A DNA stretch of 64,000 nt from Chryseobacterium sp. ON_d1. Its GTDB lineage: Bacteria; Bacteroidota; Bacteroidia; Flavobacteriales; Weeksellaceae. Under the pieces are notes generated by a model, which was not told the DNA's origin, did not search any database, and was given only the letters and a program-made list of their open reading frames with translations. The stretch is taken from contig NZ_BJTC01000011.1 of assembly GCF_006829085.1 (NCBI RefSeq), positions 173,424 to 237,423 of the forward strand, in the 5' to 3' direction. Each line of letters starts with the position of its first letter. Position 1 is the stretch's first letter. Shown here piece after piece: positions 15,995 to 24,806 of this stretch. Position numbers and translations under genes: made by a program.

Positions 15995-17749
15995 ATGAGA
16001 CAATATTTTCTGTCATTAGCAATCTTTCTTGGAATGATTGCAGGGGCTCAGCAGAAAACATTCTGTAATCCTATCAATATTGATTATGGTTATACACCCT
16101 TCGAAGTTTTTTCAAAACAGGGAAAGCACCGTGCTACAGCGGATCCGGTAATTGTCAATTTTAAAAATAAACTTTTCCTTTTCTCTACCAACCAGGAAGG
16201 GTACTGGTACAGTGATGATATGCTGGACTGGAAGTTTGTAAAAAGGAAATTTCTCAGAGACAACAAATATATCCACGATCTTAATGCTCCGGCAGTTTGG
16301 GCCATGAAAGATACTTTATATGTGTATGGCTCAACCTGGGAACAGGATTTTCCGATCTGGAAAAGTACCAACCCAACCAAAGATGACTGGAAAATTGCAG
16401 TGGATACTTTAAAAGTAGGAGCATGGGATCCGGCATTCCATTATGATGAAGATAAAAATAAACTGTATCTGTACTGGGGTTCAAGTAATGAATGGCCGCT
16501 GCTGGGAACAGAAGTAAAAGTGAAAAACCTGCAGTCTGAAGGTTTCGTAAAACCTATTATTAAGCTAAAACCTGAAGATCATGGTTGGGAAAGGTTTGGG
16601 GAATACAATGATAATGTTTTTCTTCAGCCTTTTGTAGAAGGAGCATGGATGACGAAGCATAACGGGAAATATTATATGCAGTATGGCGCTCCGGCAACAG
16701 AATTCAGTGGGTATTCTGACGGAGTGTATGTGAGTAAAAATCCTTTGGAAGGTTTCGAATATCAGCAGCATAATCCGTTCTCTTATAAACCGGGTGGATT
16801 TGCCAGAGGCGCGGGTCACGGAGCTACTTTTGAAGACAATTATAAAAACTGGTGGCACATTTCAACCATATTTATTTCTACTAAAAATAATTTTGAAAGA
16901 AGACTGGGAATCTGGCCGGCAGGTTTTGATAAAGATGATGTAATGTACTGTAATACAGCTTATGGTGATTATCCTACATACCTTCCGCAGTATGCACAAG
17001 GCAAAGATTTTACGAAAGGCCTTTTTGCCGGATGGATGCTGCTGAATTACAATAAACCGGTTCAGGTTTCATCTACTTTAGGTGGATATCAGCCTAACTA
17101 TGCGGTAGATGAGGATATCAAAACGTATTGGAGTGCTAAAACAGGAAATGCCGGGGAATGGTTCCAGACAGATCTTGGTGAAGTTTCTACGATCAATGCC
17201 ATTCAGATCAATTACGCGGATCAGGATGCTGAGTTCATGGGGAAAACCCTTGGAAAAATGCATCAGTATAAAATCTACGGTTCTAATGATGGTAAGAAAT
17301 GGAATGTGATTGTGGATAAAAGCAAAAACACTAAAGATGTTCCTCACGACTATGTTGAGTTGGAAAATCCGGCAAAAGCCCGTTTCCTTAAAATGGAAAA
17401 CCTGAAAATGCCTACCGGAAAATTTGCATTAAGCGGTTTCAGAGTGTTTGGAAAAGGAGCAGGGAAACAGCCTTCAAAGGTTGAGGGATTTGTGCCTTTA
17501 AGAGCTGACCCTAAGAAATATGGTGAAAGAAGGAGTATCTGGATGAAATGGCAGCAGAATCCTGATGCAGACGGCTATGTAATCTATTTTGGAAAATCTC
17601 CTGATAAATTGTACGGAAGCATTATGGTATACGGGAAAAATGAATATTTCTTTACAGGAGCAGACAGAACGGACGCCTACTATTTCCAGATTGAAGCTTT
17701 CAATGCCAATGGGGTTTCGGTAAGGACAGCCGTTGCAAAATCTGAATAA
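15995..17749 (+). CDS. Secreted GH43-type glycosidase with discoidin (F5/8C) domain
   Basis: A 584-residue secreted protein: signal peptide (1-18), a five-bladed propeller-like GH43 region (about 25-350), an F5/8 type C/discoidin carbohydrate-binding domain (about 355-482, AVDEDIKTYWSA, WFQTDLGEVSTI, ALSGFRVFGKG) and a C-terminal fibronectin-III-like domain (about 495-580). The likely catalytic base Asp50 sits in ATADPVIV and a second Asp in GAWDPAFHYD. GH43 enzymes act on arabinose- or xylose-containing glycans; the exact substrate is unknown. It follows the polyamine run at 28 bases but ends at its own terminator. Confidence 0.8.
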   Translation: MRQYFLSLAIFLGMIAGAQQKTFCNPINIDYGYTPFEVFSKQGKHRATADPVIVNFKNKLFLFSTNQEGYWYSDDMLDWKFVKRKFLRDNKYIHDLNAPAVWAMKDTLYVYGSTWEQDFPIWKSTNPTKDDWKIAVDTLKVGAWDPAFHYDEDKNKLYLYWGSSNEWPLLGTEVKVKNLQSEGFVKPIIKLKPEDHGWERFGEYNDNVFLQPFVEGAWMTKHNGKYYMQYGAPATEFSGYSDGVYVSKNPLEGFEYQQHNPFSYKPGGFARGAGHGATFEDNYKNWWHISTIFISTKNNFERRLGIWPAGFDKDDVMYCNTAYGDYPTYLPQYAQGKDFTKGLFAGWMLLNYNKPVQVSSTLGGYQPNYAVDEDIKTYWSAKTGNAGEWFQTDLGEVSTINAIQINYADQDAEFMGKTLGKMHQYKIYGSNDGKKWNVIVDKSKNTKDVPHDYVELENPAKARFLKMENLKMPTGKFALSGFRVFGKGAGKQPSKVEGFVPLRADPKKYGERRSIWMKWQQNPDADGYVIYFGKSPDKLYGSIMVYGKNEYFFTGADRTDAYYFQIEAFNANGVSVRTAVAKSE

Positions 17750-17773
17750 ATACAATTAAATTATAAAAGAATG

Positions 17774-17806
17774 ACACGTTTTGAAGAATCAGAACGTGTT
17801 ATTTTT
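17774..17806 (+). terminator. Terminator after the glycosidase gene
   Basis: An 11-pair stem, ACACGTTTTGA (17774-17784) with TCAGAACGTGT (17789-17799) including one G-U pair, loop AGAA, then TATTTTTT. The convergent hydrolase gene ends inside it (stop at 17799). Confidence 0.75.
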
Positions 17807-18659
17807 TGTCAATTTCTTTAATGAAGGTTTTAATTTTATCAATAAGAAATAGATCATTTGGATGTTTATCCCAATCCAGATGTCCTCCATTGAATTGATA
17901 AGATTCATGGATGATATGATTGGCTATCAAGGCTGAATCCAGTCTTTTTTCCTGTGTAGAAGGAACTACACGATCCGAACTTCCATAGTAAGACAAAGTA
18001 GGAGGGGAATCACTTTTTATCCATTTCACAGGGCTGGCAAAATCGATCTTTGATATTCCGGTTTTAATTGTTTCAGGATCCACAAGTCTGCTTTCCACAA
18101 AAGAATACTCCTGATAATTTTTGAAACCCGGATCAGAGAGGTCTGCCGGGCCAACAATATTAATTACAGCTTTTACTTTTTTATCTGCATCAAACTTGTA
18201 GGCATACAGCATCGATAAATGGGCTCCGGCGCTATTTCCTAATATGATGAGCTTAGGGTTGTATCTGAGTTTCTTCTTTAAAAAGGCTGTAACTGCTTTG
18301 ATGTCATTCATCTGATTAGGCAGTCCGTAGTTTGTTTCTGAAGCCAGTTTGTAATTCATGTTAACGAAAACATGATCAGGAAATCTCTTCATCATGGATA
18401 GAGTAAAGAATGTCAGCTGTGATTTATTTCCGCTGCGCCAGCCTCCACCATGAATCATAATAAAAACATCCTTTTCTTTACTCGTTTTTGTATCGGGAAT
18501 ATAGAGATCCATAACCTGCCCTGAGCTGTTTCCATAATGGATATTTTCCTCCTTATCAAAGCCGATATCTTTACCTAGTTTGACCTTTTTTTCTCCACAG
18601 CTTATCCATAAAAAGAGCAGGGTAGGGAAAAGTACAATAATCCTTATATTTTTTTTCAT
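17799..18659 (-). CDS. Lipoprotein alpha/beta hydrolase (BD-FAE/carboxylesterase type)
   Basis: A 287-residue exported hydrolase. The N-terminus has a lipoprotein signal with LWISC at the +1 Cys, so it is likely membrane-anchored. Hormone-sensitive-lipase-like motifs are present: oxyanion hole MIHGGGWRSG, nucleophile GNSAGAH, acid region YYGSSDRVVP and catalytic His in NGGHLDW. I start at ATG 18659; a longer frame to 18779 would overlap the upstream receptor gene and bury the signal peptide. A terminator at 18671-18702 separates it from the receptor gene upstream, though read-through is possible. Substrate unknown. Confidence 0.85.
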   Translation of the reverse strand: MKKNIRIIVLFPTLLFLWISCGEKKVKLGKDIGFDKEENIHYGNSSGQVMDLYIPDTKTSKEKDVFIMIHGGGWRSGNKSQLTFFTLSMMKRFPDHVFVNMNYKLASETNYGLPNQMNDIKAVTAFLKKKLRYNPKLIILGNSAGAHLSMLYAYKFDADKKVKAVINIVGPADLSDPGFKNYQEYSFVESRLVDPETIKTGISKIDFASPVKWIKSDSPPTLSYYGSSDRVVPSTQEKRLDSALIANHIIHESYQFNGGHLDWDKHPNDLFLIDKIKTFIKEIDKK

Positions 18660-18670
18660 AGTGATTAAAT

Positions 18671-18702
18671 ATAAAAAAATCCGCTGAAAAGAATCAGCGG
18701 AT
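18671..18702 (-). terminator. Terminator after the tandem receptor genes (minus strand)
   Basis: Arms ATCCGCTGA (18679-18687) and TCAGCGGAT (18694-18702) with loop AAAGAA. The A-run at 18673-18679 gives the U-tract on the minus strand. Confidence 0.8.
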
Positions 18703-18738
18703 ACCGTAAGAATAATTGAATATGAAGAAAGATAATCT

Positions 18739-20997
18739 TTATCTGGTTCTGCTTTTAATAGCATCAGAAGCGCCTTCAATATCTCTTACCTTTTTCACTT
18801 TCTGGTTTCCGAAATTGTAGGTAAGGCTTACCGTTAAGCTTCTGTTGTAGCGGTTTTGGTGGATGTAATTGTAATTTCCGTTTTCCTGGAAATCTTCAAT
18901 TTTAACGATGTTGGTATTCAGAATATCATTTACATTGACAGCAAAAGTCCAGTCGTTCCACATTTTCTTAAGGCTGAGGTCTAAGCTCATTAAGTTTTTC
19001 AAAGAGCCAAGCTCAATCTGCTGCTTGTCGACAAAGAAGTAATTAACGCCGAAGAACCATGTTTTCTTTTTATCAAGACGGATGGTGTTGTTGGTCTGAA
19101 TCAAAAGGCTGGTAGAATTCGTTTTATTGGTGTAGGTAATAAAATTTCCGTTAGGTCCTTTATCATTCTTAAACCGGTCTCCGGTAGTAGGATCAGTATC
19201 AAGACTTCCATTGTTGATGTTATGCTGCACCCCGATATTAAAGTTGGTCGTCCAGTATTGTTTGAAAAACGACTTCTGAATACCTACCATGGCAGACATT
19301 TCCTGCTTGTTCCCAAAATTGGTTCTGATGTATCTCAATGCAGGATTATCTCCGATCTTACCATCCGGCGATACCGGATAACCCTGTAACGGAACCTGTG
19401 TAATGACGTCCTGAATGTAAGAATGGTTTAAAATCAAAAAATAGGAATTTCTGTACATGTAAGTAAGTTCCTGATTGTAGGTAGAGGAAGCCTTTACAAA
19501 CGGGTCATTCTGAGTGTAATTATCTTCTGTCAGGATGTTTCTTACCGGATTAAGTTCCCAGAAGCTCGGTCTTCTCATTCTGCTTGAGAAAGAGTATGAA
19601 ATATTGTTTTTATCATTAATCGCATAATTCAGGCTCAGATAAGGAAGAATGTTGTTATAGTTTCGTTCAATCCTTTTAAGTGCGTCCGTAGGTGCATTGT
19701 CTGAAGTTCCCAAACTGTTTGTGATCTCGTATCTGGTACCTACTTTTCCGGAAAGTTTATCAGAAATCTTTTTCTCTACGGTAACATACATTCCATAGAT
19801 ATTTTCATCATAAATAAAATGATTGGGTCTTGAATCCGGAGCAGTTAGGGGATTAAAGGAATAAGTAATGTTTTTAGAATCGTTGTCTGTTTTGGTTTTG
19901 TTATAGTTTCCTCCTATAGAAACTGTAAAATCATTTTTAAACTTCTGAATATAATCTACCATTCCGGAGAAGTTATTAATGATTTGAGGAAGATTCTGAA
20001 GTACCTGTGTAGTTCTTGCTCCTACAGTTCTGTTAATGTCCGAAGTGAAGGTCTGATTATCAGTAAACTGGAATCTCCTATAATTAAGGTAAGCGGCATT
20101 TACATTCAGTTTACTGCCAAGTGAGTCTGTTTTTAATTCATAATTCAAATTGACGGAATTGTTGTAGGACCTTGAATCTTCTTTGTTTTTGGACCATGTA
20201 TATTCCGTATCTGTTTTTTTTATGGTATTAAATAAATCTACCGTTGAATTATAGCTTTTATTGGCCCAGGTGTTCCATGATAGGGCAAGGTTGCTTTTAT
20301 CGTTAAGCTGATAATCGATGTTCAGATAACCTCCGATATTTTTGTTCGGATCATCAATATCACCTGTAGATTCATTGGATGTTTTGGCAGTACCGTTTCT
20401 TAAAGTATACGTTTGTGCTTCAATATTCTCACCGCCGCTAAGACTTGCACTTACTCCAAGTTTGCCTTTTCTGTAATTGGCTGAGAAACTCGCCTGACTT
20501 CCGTTATATTTGTTGGTGGTATTAGACATTCTCATGTTTCCGTTGAGACCGTCGCTCATTTTTTTCTTTAAAATGATATTGATGATCCCGTCTGATGATT
20601 CTACCTGATATTCGCTTCCCGGTACGGTAATCACCTCAATTTTCTGGATATTTTCTGCTGGAGTATTTTTCAGGAACTGAGCCAGAGACTCGGAATCCAT
20701 ATTGCTTTTTCTTCCGTTGATATAGATCAGCGCATTATTTTTTCCTGCGATTTTCAATGTTTTATCATCCGTAGAAGATAATAAAGGGGTTTGCTTCAGA
20801 AGGTCAAAAGTAGTATTTCCTTTAGCAACAGGAGATGCTGCTACATCATATACAAAACGGTCGCTTTGCTTTTTAAAAACCTGTTTTGTGATGGTTACCC
20901 CTTCTATATTTTTTGTTTTTGCCGTATCAGATTTCTTCTCCTGTGCTAATGCGCAAGTACCAAATACGATAGCCATTGACAAAATTATACGTTTCAT
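18739..20997 (-). CDS. Outer-membrane beta-barrel receptor, tandem copy 2
   Basis: A 752-residue TonB-receptor-like protein of the OMP_b-brl_3 family, paralogous along its length to the gene at 21043 (752 against 753 residues). Signal peptide 1-18 (CALAQ), then a plug region with LLKQTPLLSS, ALIYINGRKSNMDSESL, IQKIEVITVPGSEYQVES and a barrel with the shared RMRRPSFWELNPVR stretch. The barrel's last strand (VSLTYNFGNQK) is followed by a charged ~18-residue tail also found in the copy upstream. It starts 45 bases after that gene's stop, so both are one operon. Ligand unknown. Confidence 0.85.
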   Translation of the reverse strand: MKRIILSMAIVFGTCALAQEKKSDTAKTKNIEGVTITKQVFKKQSDRFVYDVAASPVAKGNTTFDLLKQTPLLSSTDDKTLKIAGKNNALIYINGRKSNMDSESLAQFLKNTPAENIQKIEVITVPGSEYQVESSDGIINIILKKKMSDGLNGNMRMSNTTNKYNGSQASFSANYRKGKLGVSASLSGGENIEAQTYTLRNGTAKTSNESTGDIDDPNKNIGGYLNIDYQLNDKSNLALSWNTWANKSYNSTVDLFNTIKKTDTEYTWSKNKEDSRSYNNSVNLNYELKTDSLGSKLNVNAAYLNYRRFQFTDNQTFTSDINRTVGARTTQVLQNLPQIINNFSGMVDYIQKFKNDFTVSIGGNYNKTKTDNDSKNITYSFNPLTAPDSRPNHFIYDENIYGMYVTVEKKISDKLSGKVGTRYEITNSLGTSDNAPTDALKRIERNYNNILPYLSLNYAINDKNNISYSFSSRMRRPSFWELNPVRNILTEDNYTQNDPFVKASSTYNQELTYMYRNSYFLILNHSYIQDVITQVPLQGYPVSPDGKIGDNPALRYIRTNFGNKQEMSAMVGIQKSFFKQYWTTNFNIGVQHNINNGSLDTDPTTGDRFKNDKGPNGNFITYTNKTNSTSLLIQTNNTIRLDKKKTWFFGVNYFFVDKQQIELGSLKNLMSLDLSLKKMWNDWTFAVNVNDILNTNIVKIEDFQENGNYNYIHQNRYNRSLTVSLTYNFGNQKVKKVRDIEGASDAIKSRTR

Positions 20998-21042
20998 GTT
21001 TGTTTATTTAAGAGTGGATTTAGTGAAATAAGTTTTTATAGA

Positions 21043-23304
21043 TTAGGTTCTTGATTTTACAGCATCATTAGCTGATTTCATTTCCCTTGCTTTTTTCAGT
21101 TTCTGATTTCCGAAATTGTAGGTAACCCCTATACTCATAAGTCTTGGATAGTTGAAGTTGGTGATATTGTTATATTTTCCATTGGGCTGCACCCCTTTAA
21201 TGCTGTAAAAGCTTTGGTTAAATAAATCACTTACTTCCGCTACAATAGTCCAGTCGCCAATGATTTTTTTCACATTGAAATCAAAGCTTTGTCTGGCTGC
21301 TATCATGCCACCTTCCATGGCCGTCTGGCTGGCAAAAAAGTAATTCACTCCCAGGAACCAGTCTTTTTTGGATGAAAGCCTGATAACATTATTGATGGTA
21401 GCGGACATATTATAATTTTTGACATTGATGATATAAGGCTCTACTACTTCAGTTTCTCCGGGTGCTGGCATAGACGTTGGATCTTCCCACACCCCTCCAG
21501 TATACGTAACGTATCCTAAGTTCACCGAATAATTAGTTGTCCAGATTTCTTTAAACCATGATTTGTTCATTCCAAGTGTTAATGCAAGCTCTCTGTTTTT
21601 TCCGTAATTGGTTCTGATGTATCTTAAAAACCGGGTTGTTTCTGTAATGGCATTACCACTACCGTCGTATATAATATTACCGTTGGCATCTCTTTTCGGA
21701 GCTGTAACAGTTCCCTGTAACGGAATGAGATCTGAAGCTGCTGCGTCTTCTACCATATTAAAACTAAGATTGGCATAAAATGCATTTTTATACATATAGT
21801 TCAGCTCCTGATTGTAAAACTTGGCTGCCAGTATAAAAGGATTGTTTTGTGTATAATTGGTAGGAGTAAAATATGTTCTCGAAGGATTCAGTTCCCAGAA
21901 TCTTGGTCTTCTGATTCTGCTGGAAAAAGTATAGCTTAGATTATGATCTGAATTGATTGCATAATTTAAATTCAGATAAGGCAGAATATTATTATAATTT
22001 CTTTCGAATCCTGTCTTTCCAAGGATATCTCCTGTACTTCTCGTCATTTCATAACGGGCTCCTATTTTTCCGGATAACTTCTCAGTAAGCTTTCTTTCAT
22101 AGTTCAGATAAATCCCCAGAATATTTTCTTTGTAAATAAAATGATTGGTTTGATTGGGATCTATTACAAATTCTCCGTTTTTCAATTTGTCCTGCTGGGT
22201 GTCATTGTCTGTATTGGTATGATTATAACTTACTCCCATCAGCCATGTGGCACCTTTCGCTGTTTTTTTCAGATAGTCAATATTGGCAGCGTAGTTGTTG
22301 ATGATTTGGGGGACAGATTGATGAAGAGCTGAATAATTATTTTCCGGATTATTATCCAATGGAAAACTTTCATTGAAACTCACCTTATCTCTGTTAAACC
22401 ACAAGTAAGAAACATTCGAGGTAAGCTTACTTCCCAGAGAATCTGTTTTCATCTCATAATTCAGGTTAAATGAATGGTTTCTCGTTTGTGCATCCTCATG
22501 ATTGACGGTTCTGTTATTTAAAACTCCATTCTGCCAGTTGGTAATATCCAGTACAGAATTAAAACTTTTATTGTATCTCATGTTGTAGGAGAATCCAAGA
22601 CTGTGCTTTTTATTGATCTCATAATCAATATTGAAGCCGCCACCTAGAGTTTTATTAGGATCATCATTAAATCCATAGGATTCATTTCTGAACGTTGGAT
22701 CCCCGTTAGACAATGTATATCTTTGTCTGTCTGTCCAGCTTCCTGTTCTGAAATTAGAGTTACCGGACCATTTACCTTGTCTGAAATTAAAAGAGGCACC
22801 TGCATTAGGGTTATTGTAATAAGCCTGCTCGTTCTGCATTTTCAGTGTTCCATTGTAGCCATTGTTTTTGCTTTTTTTCATCACAATATTGATCACCCCT
22901 TCTTTAGATTCAACCTGGAATTCGCTTCCGGGAACGGTAATCACCTCAATTTTCTGAATATCCTCGGATGGAGTGGATTTCAGCATTTCGATCAATGCCT
23001 CAGAATCCATATTGGTTTTCTTATTGTTGATATAAATTATGGCATCATTTTTTCCCAAAATCTTCAGTGTTTTTCCGTCAATGCTGGAAATCATAGGCGT
23101 TTGCTTCAAAAGATTAAAGGTATTGGTTCCTTTAGCAATAGATGAAGAAGCCACATCATATACCAGACGGTCACCTTGTTTTTTGAAAACCTGCTTCTTG
23201 ATATTCACTGCATCAATAGCATTTACTTTCAAACTGTCTTTTTTCTGCTGGGCAGTTACAAGTCCGCCGAAAAATAGTGCTGCAATAAGAATTTGAGTTT
23301 TCAT
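21043..23304 (-). CDS. Outer-membrane beta-barrel receptor, tandem copy 1
   Basis: A 753-residue paralogue of the gene at 18739 and first in the two-gene operon. Signal peptide 1-18 (LVTAQ). The plug carries LLKQTPMISSIDGKTLKIL, AIIYINNKKTNMDSEAL and IEVITVPGSEFQVESKEG; the barrel includes RIRRPRFWELNPSRTYF. The N-terminal ~150 residues are the most alike between copies and the barrel loops the most divergent, as expected if the two bind different ligands. No SusD-like partner is nearby, so a SusCD glycan system is unlikely. Expression is probably set at the promoter/dyad at 23353-23395. Confidence 0.85.
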   Translation of the reverse strand: MKTQILIAALFFGGLVTAQQKKDSLKVNAIDAVNIKKQVFKKQGDRLVYDVASSSIAKGTNTFNLLKQTPMISSIDGKTLKILGKNDAIIYINNKKTNMDSEALIEMLKSTPSEDIQKIEVITVPGSEFQVESKEGVINIVMKKSKNNGYNGTLKMQNEQAYYNNPNAGASFNFRQGKWSGNSNFRTGSWTDRQRYTLSNGDPTFRNESYGFNDDPNKTLGGGFNIDYEINKKHSLGFSYNMRYNKSFNSVLDITNWQNGVLNNRTVNHEDAQTRNHSFNLNYEMKTDSLGSKLTSNVSYLWFNRDKVSFNESFPLDNNPENNYSALHQSVPQIINNYAANIDYLKKTAKGATWLMGVSYNHTNTDNDTQQDKLKNGEFVIDPNQTNHFIYKENILGIYLNYERKLTEKLSGKIGARYEMTRSTGDILGKTGFERNYNNILPYLNLNYAINSDHNLSYTFSSRIRRPRFWELNPSRTYFTPTNYTQNNPFILAAKFYNQELNYMYKNAFYANLSFNMVEDAAASDLIPLQGTVTAPKRDANGNIIYDGSGNAITETTRFLRYIRTNYGKNRELALTLGMNKSWFKEIWTTNYSVNLGYVTYTGGVWEDPTSMPAPGETEVVEPYIINVKNYNMSATINNVIRLSSKKDWFLGVNYFFASQTAMEGGMIAARQSFDFNVKKIIGDWTIVAEVSDLFNQSFYSIKGVQPNGKYNNITNFNYPRLMSIGVTYNFGNQKLKKAREMKSANDAVKSRT

Positions 23305-23352
23305 GATATTATTTTTTAATTAATAGCTTGTATGGTTTGTTATTTAACATTA

Positions 23353-23384
23353 CAAAGATATATAATAAATTAAGTATTATGCAA
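23353..23384 (-). promoter_or_regulatory. Promoter of the tandem receptor operon
   Basis: Read on the minus strand: TTG (23384-23382), a 21-base spacer and TATCTTTG (23360-23353), matching TAnnTTTG perfectly. It is ~50 bases before the ATG at 23304. Confidence 0.55.
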
Positions 23385-23395
23385 TACAAAGTACT
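23371..23395. promoter_or_regulatory. Candidate operator dyad over the receptor promoter
   Basis: A nested inverted repeat: outer AAGTA/TACTT and inner GTATT-ATGC-AATAC within 23371-23395, covering the -33 region. It resembles regulator-binding dyads; PadR-type sites in Bacteroidota look broadly similar from memory. Binding protein unknown. Confidence 0.3.
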
Positions 23396-23630
23396 TAAAA
23401 ATATTTTTAATTTATTGTAATCAATTGATTATCAGTTATTAAAAATTTAGTTAAAAATATTGATTGTTTGACCTTTCTGTGTAATAAGACAAATGAAAGA
23501 TGTTAAATGTTACATCAAATGAAAAAATATTGAAGAATTTTTTGAAAAAAGATAACCGACATTGGAGCTTATTCATATAGTTTAGGAATTAAAAACACTT
23601 GCTAAACGAGGTTTGTAATGACCATAAAAA

Positions 23631-23653
23631 TAAAAAGGACCGAAAGGTCCTTT
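23631..23653 (-). terminator. Terminator after the DUF3817 gene (minus strand)
   Basis: Stem AAAGGACC (23634-23641) and GGTCCTTT (23646-23653) with a GAAA tetraloop; the A-rich stretch to the left gives the minus-strand U-tract. It is 20 bases past the gene's stop. Confidence 0.75.
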
Positions 23654-23673
23654 GATTATTCTTATTATATTAT

Positions 23674-24012
23674 TTATTCTCTATCGAATCGTGCCAGTTT
23701 TTTATCTACCCAAACCGTTGCAAAAGGGAAAAATGCTGATAATAAGGCAAAAACAAAATCTTCATCATCCCAGGCATAAATTTTTCTGGCGGGCAGACAG
23801 AGTAAAAGGTAAAGGGTAAAAAATAATCCATGTAAACTGCCAATAACACTGATAAAGATGATAGAATATACATTTTCATCATATCGTATCCAGATCATCG
23901 CCACGCAGTACAGTAAAAGACATGAAAGTGCTTCTGCAAGACAAATCTGCTTAAACCATTTGATAATTTTTTCCTGAGGATATTTTGAGAATATTTTTCC
24001 GATAAAATTCAT
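23674..24012 (-). CDS. DUF3817-like integral membrane protein
   Basis: A 112-residue protein with about three membrane helices (AEALSCLLLYCVAMIWI, IIFISVIGSLHGLFFTLYLL, VFALLSAFFPFATVWV). The GSLHGLFF and FPFATVWVDKKL motifs are those of the DUF3817 family, a small membrane family of unknown role sometimes fused or adjacent to permeases. It lies 71 bases downstream of nadD on the same strand and ends at a good terminator. Confidence 0.75.
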   Translation of the reverse strand: MNFIGKIFSKYPQEKIIKWFKQICLAEALSCLLLYCVAMIWIRYDENVYSIIFISVIGSLHGLFFTLYLLLCLPARKIYAWDDEDFVFALLSAFFPFATVWVDKKLARFDRE

Positions 24013-24083
24013 TTCTTTATTATGAGCTGAGTGTTAAAAGAAGGGTATTTCTTCCTGTATGTTCTCATTTCTGAACTGCAAAA

Positions 24084-24668
24084 TTACTTATAAAAACTGC
24101 TACCATCCAAATATTCAAAAACTTCAGGAGGAAGCATAGGTCTTACATTTTTACCATCCCTCATCATATTGCGGATTTCTGTGGCAGAAAGTTCTATTAC
24201 AGGTGCTTTTATCATAGAGATATTGTCATGTTGTAAATATTCTGAGTCTTTCTTTTCTCCTTCAAACACTCTGGGATAAACAATAATATGATGATTGTTG
24301 ATCAGAATATCAGAATTTTTCCATTTGTGAAGACTTTTCAGATTATCTTCTCCCATGATTAGGCTGAAAGAATAATTTGGATATTTTTCATGAAGATACG
24401 TTAAAGTATCAATAGTATAACTTGGCTTTGGAAGAGAAAATTCCACATTGGAAGCCCTCATATTGGGATAATTCTTTACTGCCAGCTGTACCATATCAAG
24501 CCTGTTATGGTCATTCAGTAAAGATTTTTTGTCCTTGAATGGGTTTTGCGGGCTTACCACAAACCAAAGCTCATCCATATCAGAATTTTCCAGAATATAA
24601 TTGGCCAGAATAAGATGTCCGATATGAATAGGATTGAATGATCCGAAAAATAAACCGATTTTTTTCAT
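24084..24668 (-). CDS. nadD: Nicotinate-nucleotide adenylyltransferase
   Basis: Adenylates nicotinate mononucleotide to make deamido-NAD in NAD biosynthesis. The 194-residue protein has the nucleotidyltransferase signature FGSFNPIHIGH near the N-terminus, FVVSPQNPFKDKK, the substrate region MGEDNLKSLHKW and the C-terminal LSATEIRNMMRDGK (the ISSTxxR-type ATP site). The family and start are unambiguous. Between it and recJ lies a small inverted-repeat unit rather than ordinary spacer. Confidence 0.95.
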   Translation of the reverse strand: MKKIGLFFGSFNPIHIGHLILANYILENSDMDELWFVVSPQNPFKDKKSLLNDHNRLDMVQLAVKNYPNMRASNVEFSLPKPSYTIDTLTYLHEKYPNYSFSLIMGEDNLKSLHKWKNSDILINNHHIIVYPRVFEGEKKDSEYLQHDNISMIKAPVIELSATEIRNMMRDGKNVRPMLPPEVFEYLDGSSFYK

Positions 24669-24675
24669 TTTTTGT

Positions 24676-24806
24676 TAGGTAATAGGTAGTAGATGCCAGG
24701 TAGCAGGTTACAGTAGTTTAAAATATCAATATTTTGATCAGAATTTTATCTTTGTGCAGGCTTTTATTACCTGCAACCTAAATCCTGCAACCTTCTTACT
24801 GCCTAA
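24676..24806. repeat. Inverted-repeat unit of ggtagcaggt words, no gene inside
   Basis: The left half (24676-24716) is built from words like aggtag/gcaggt, and the right half (24766-24806) from their complements (acctgcaacc). The best pair, 24697-24711 with 24766-24780, matches at about 11 of 15. The ~50-base centre is AT-rich. The same words flank the four-helix gene at 44287. The last residues and stop of recJ (24796-24798) fall inside the right half. Confidence 0.6.

Larger units (their letters stand above)
23305..23673. other. AT-rich intergenic region
   Basis: Apart from the promoter/dyad near 23353-23395 and the terminator at 23631-23653, about 230 bases (23400-23630) of very AT-rich DNA show no reading frame with a credible start, no RNA fold and no repeat that I can recognise. 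Confidence 0.6.

Noticed and set aside
17799..18779. Longer start for the lipoprotein hydrolase
   Set aside because: It would overlap the end of the receptor gene and its terminator and bury the lipoprotein signal.
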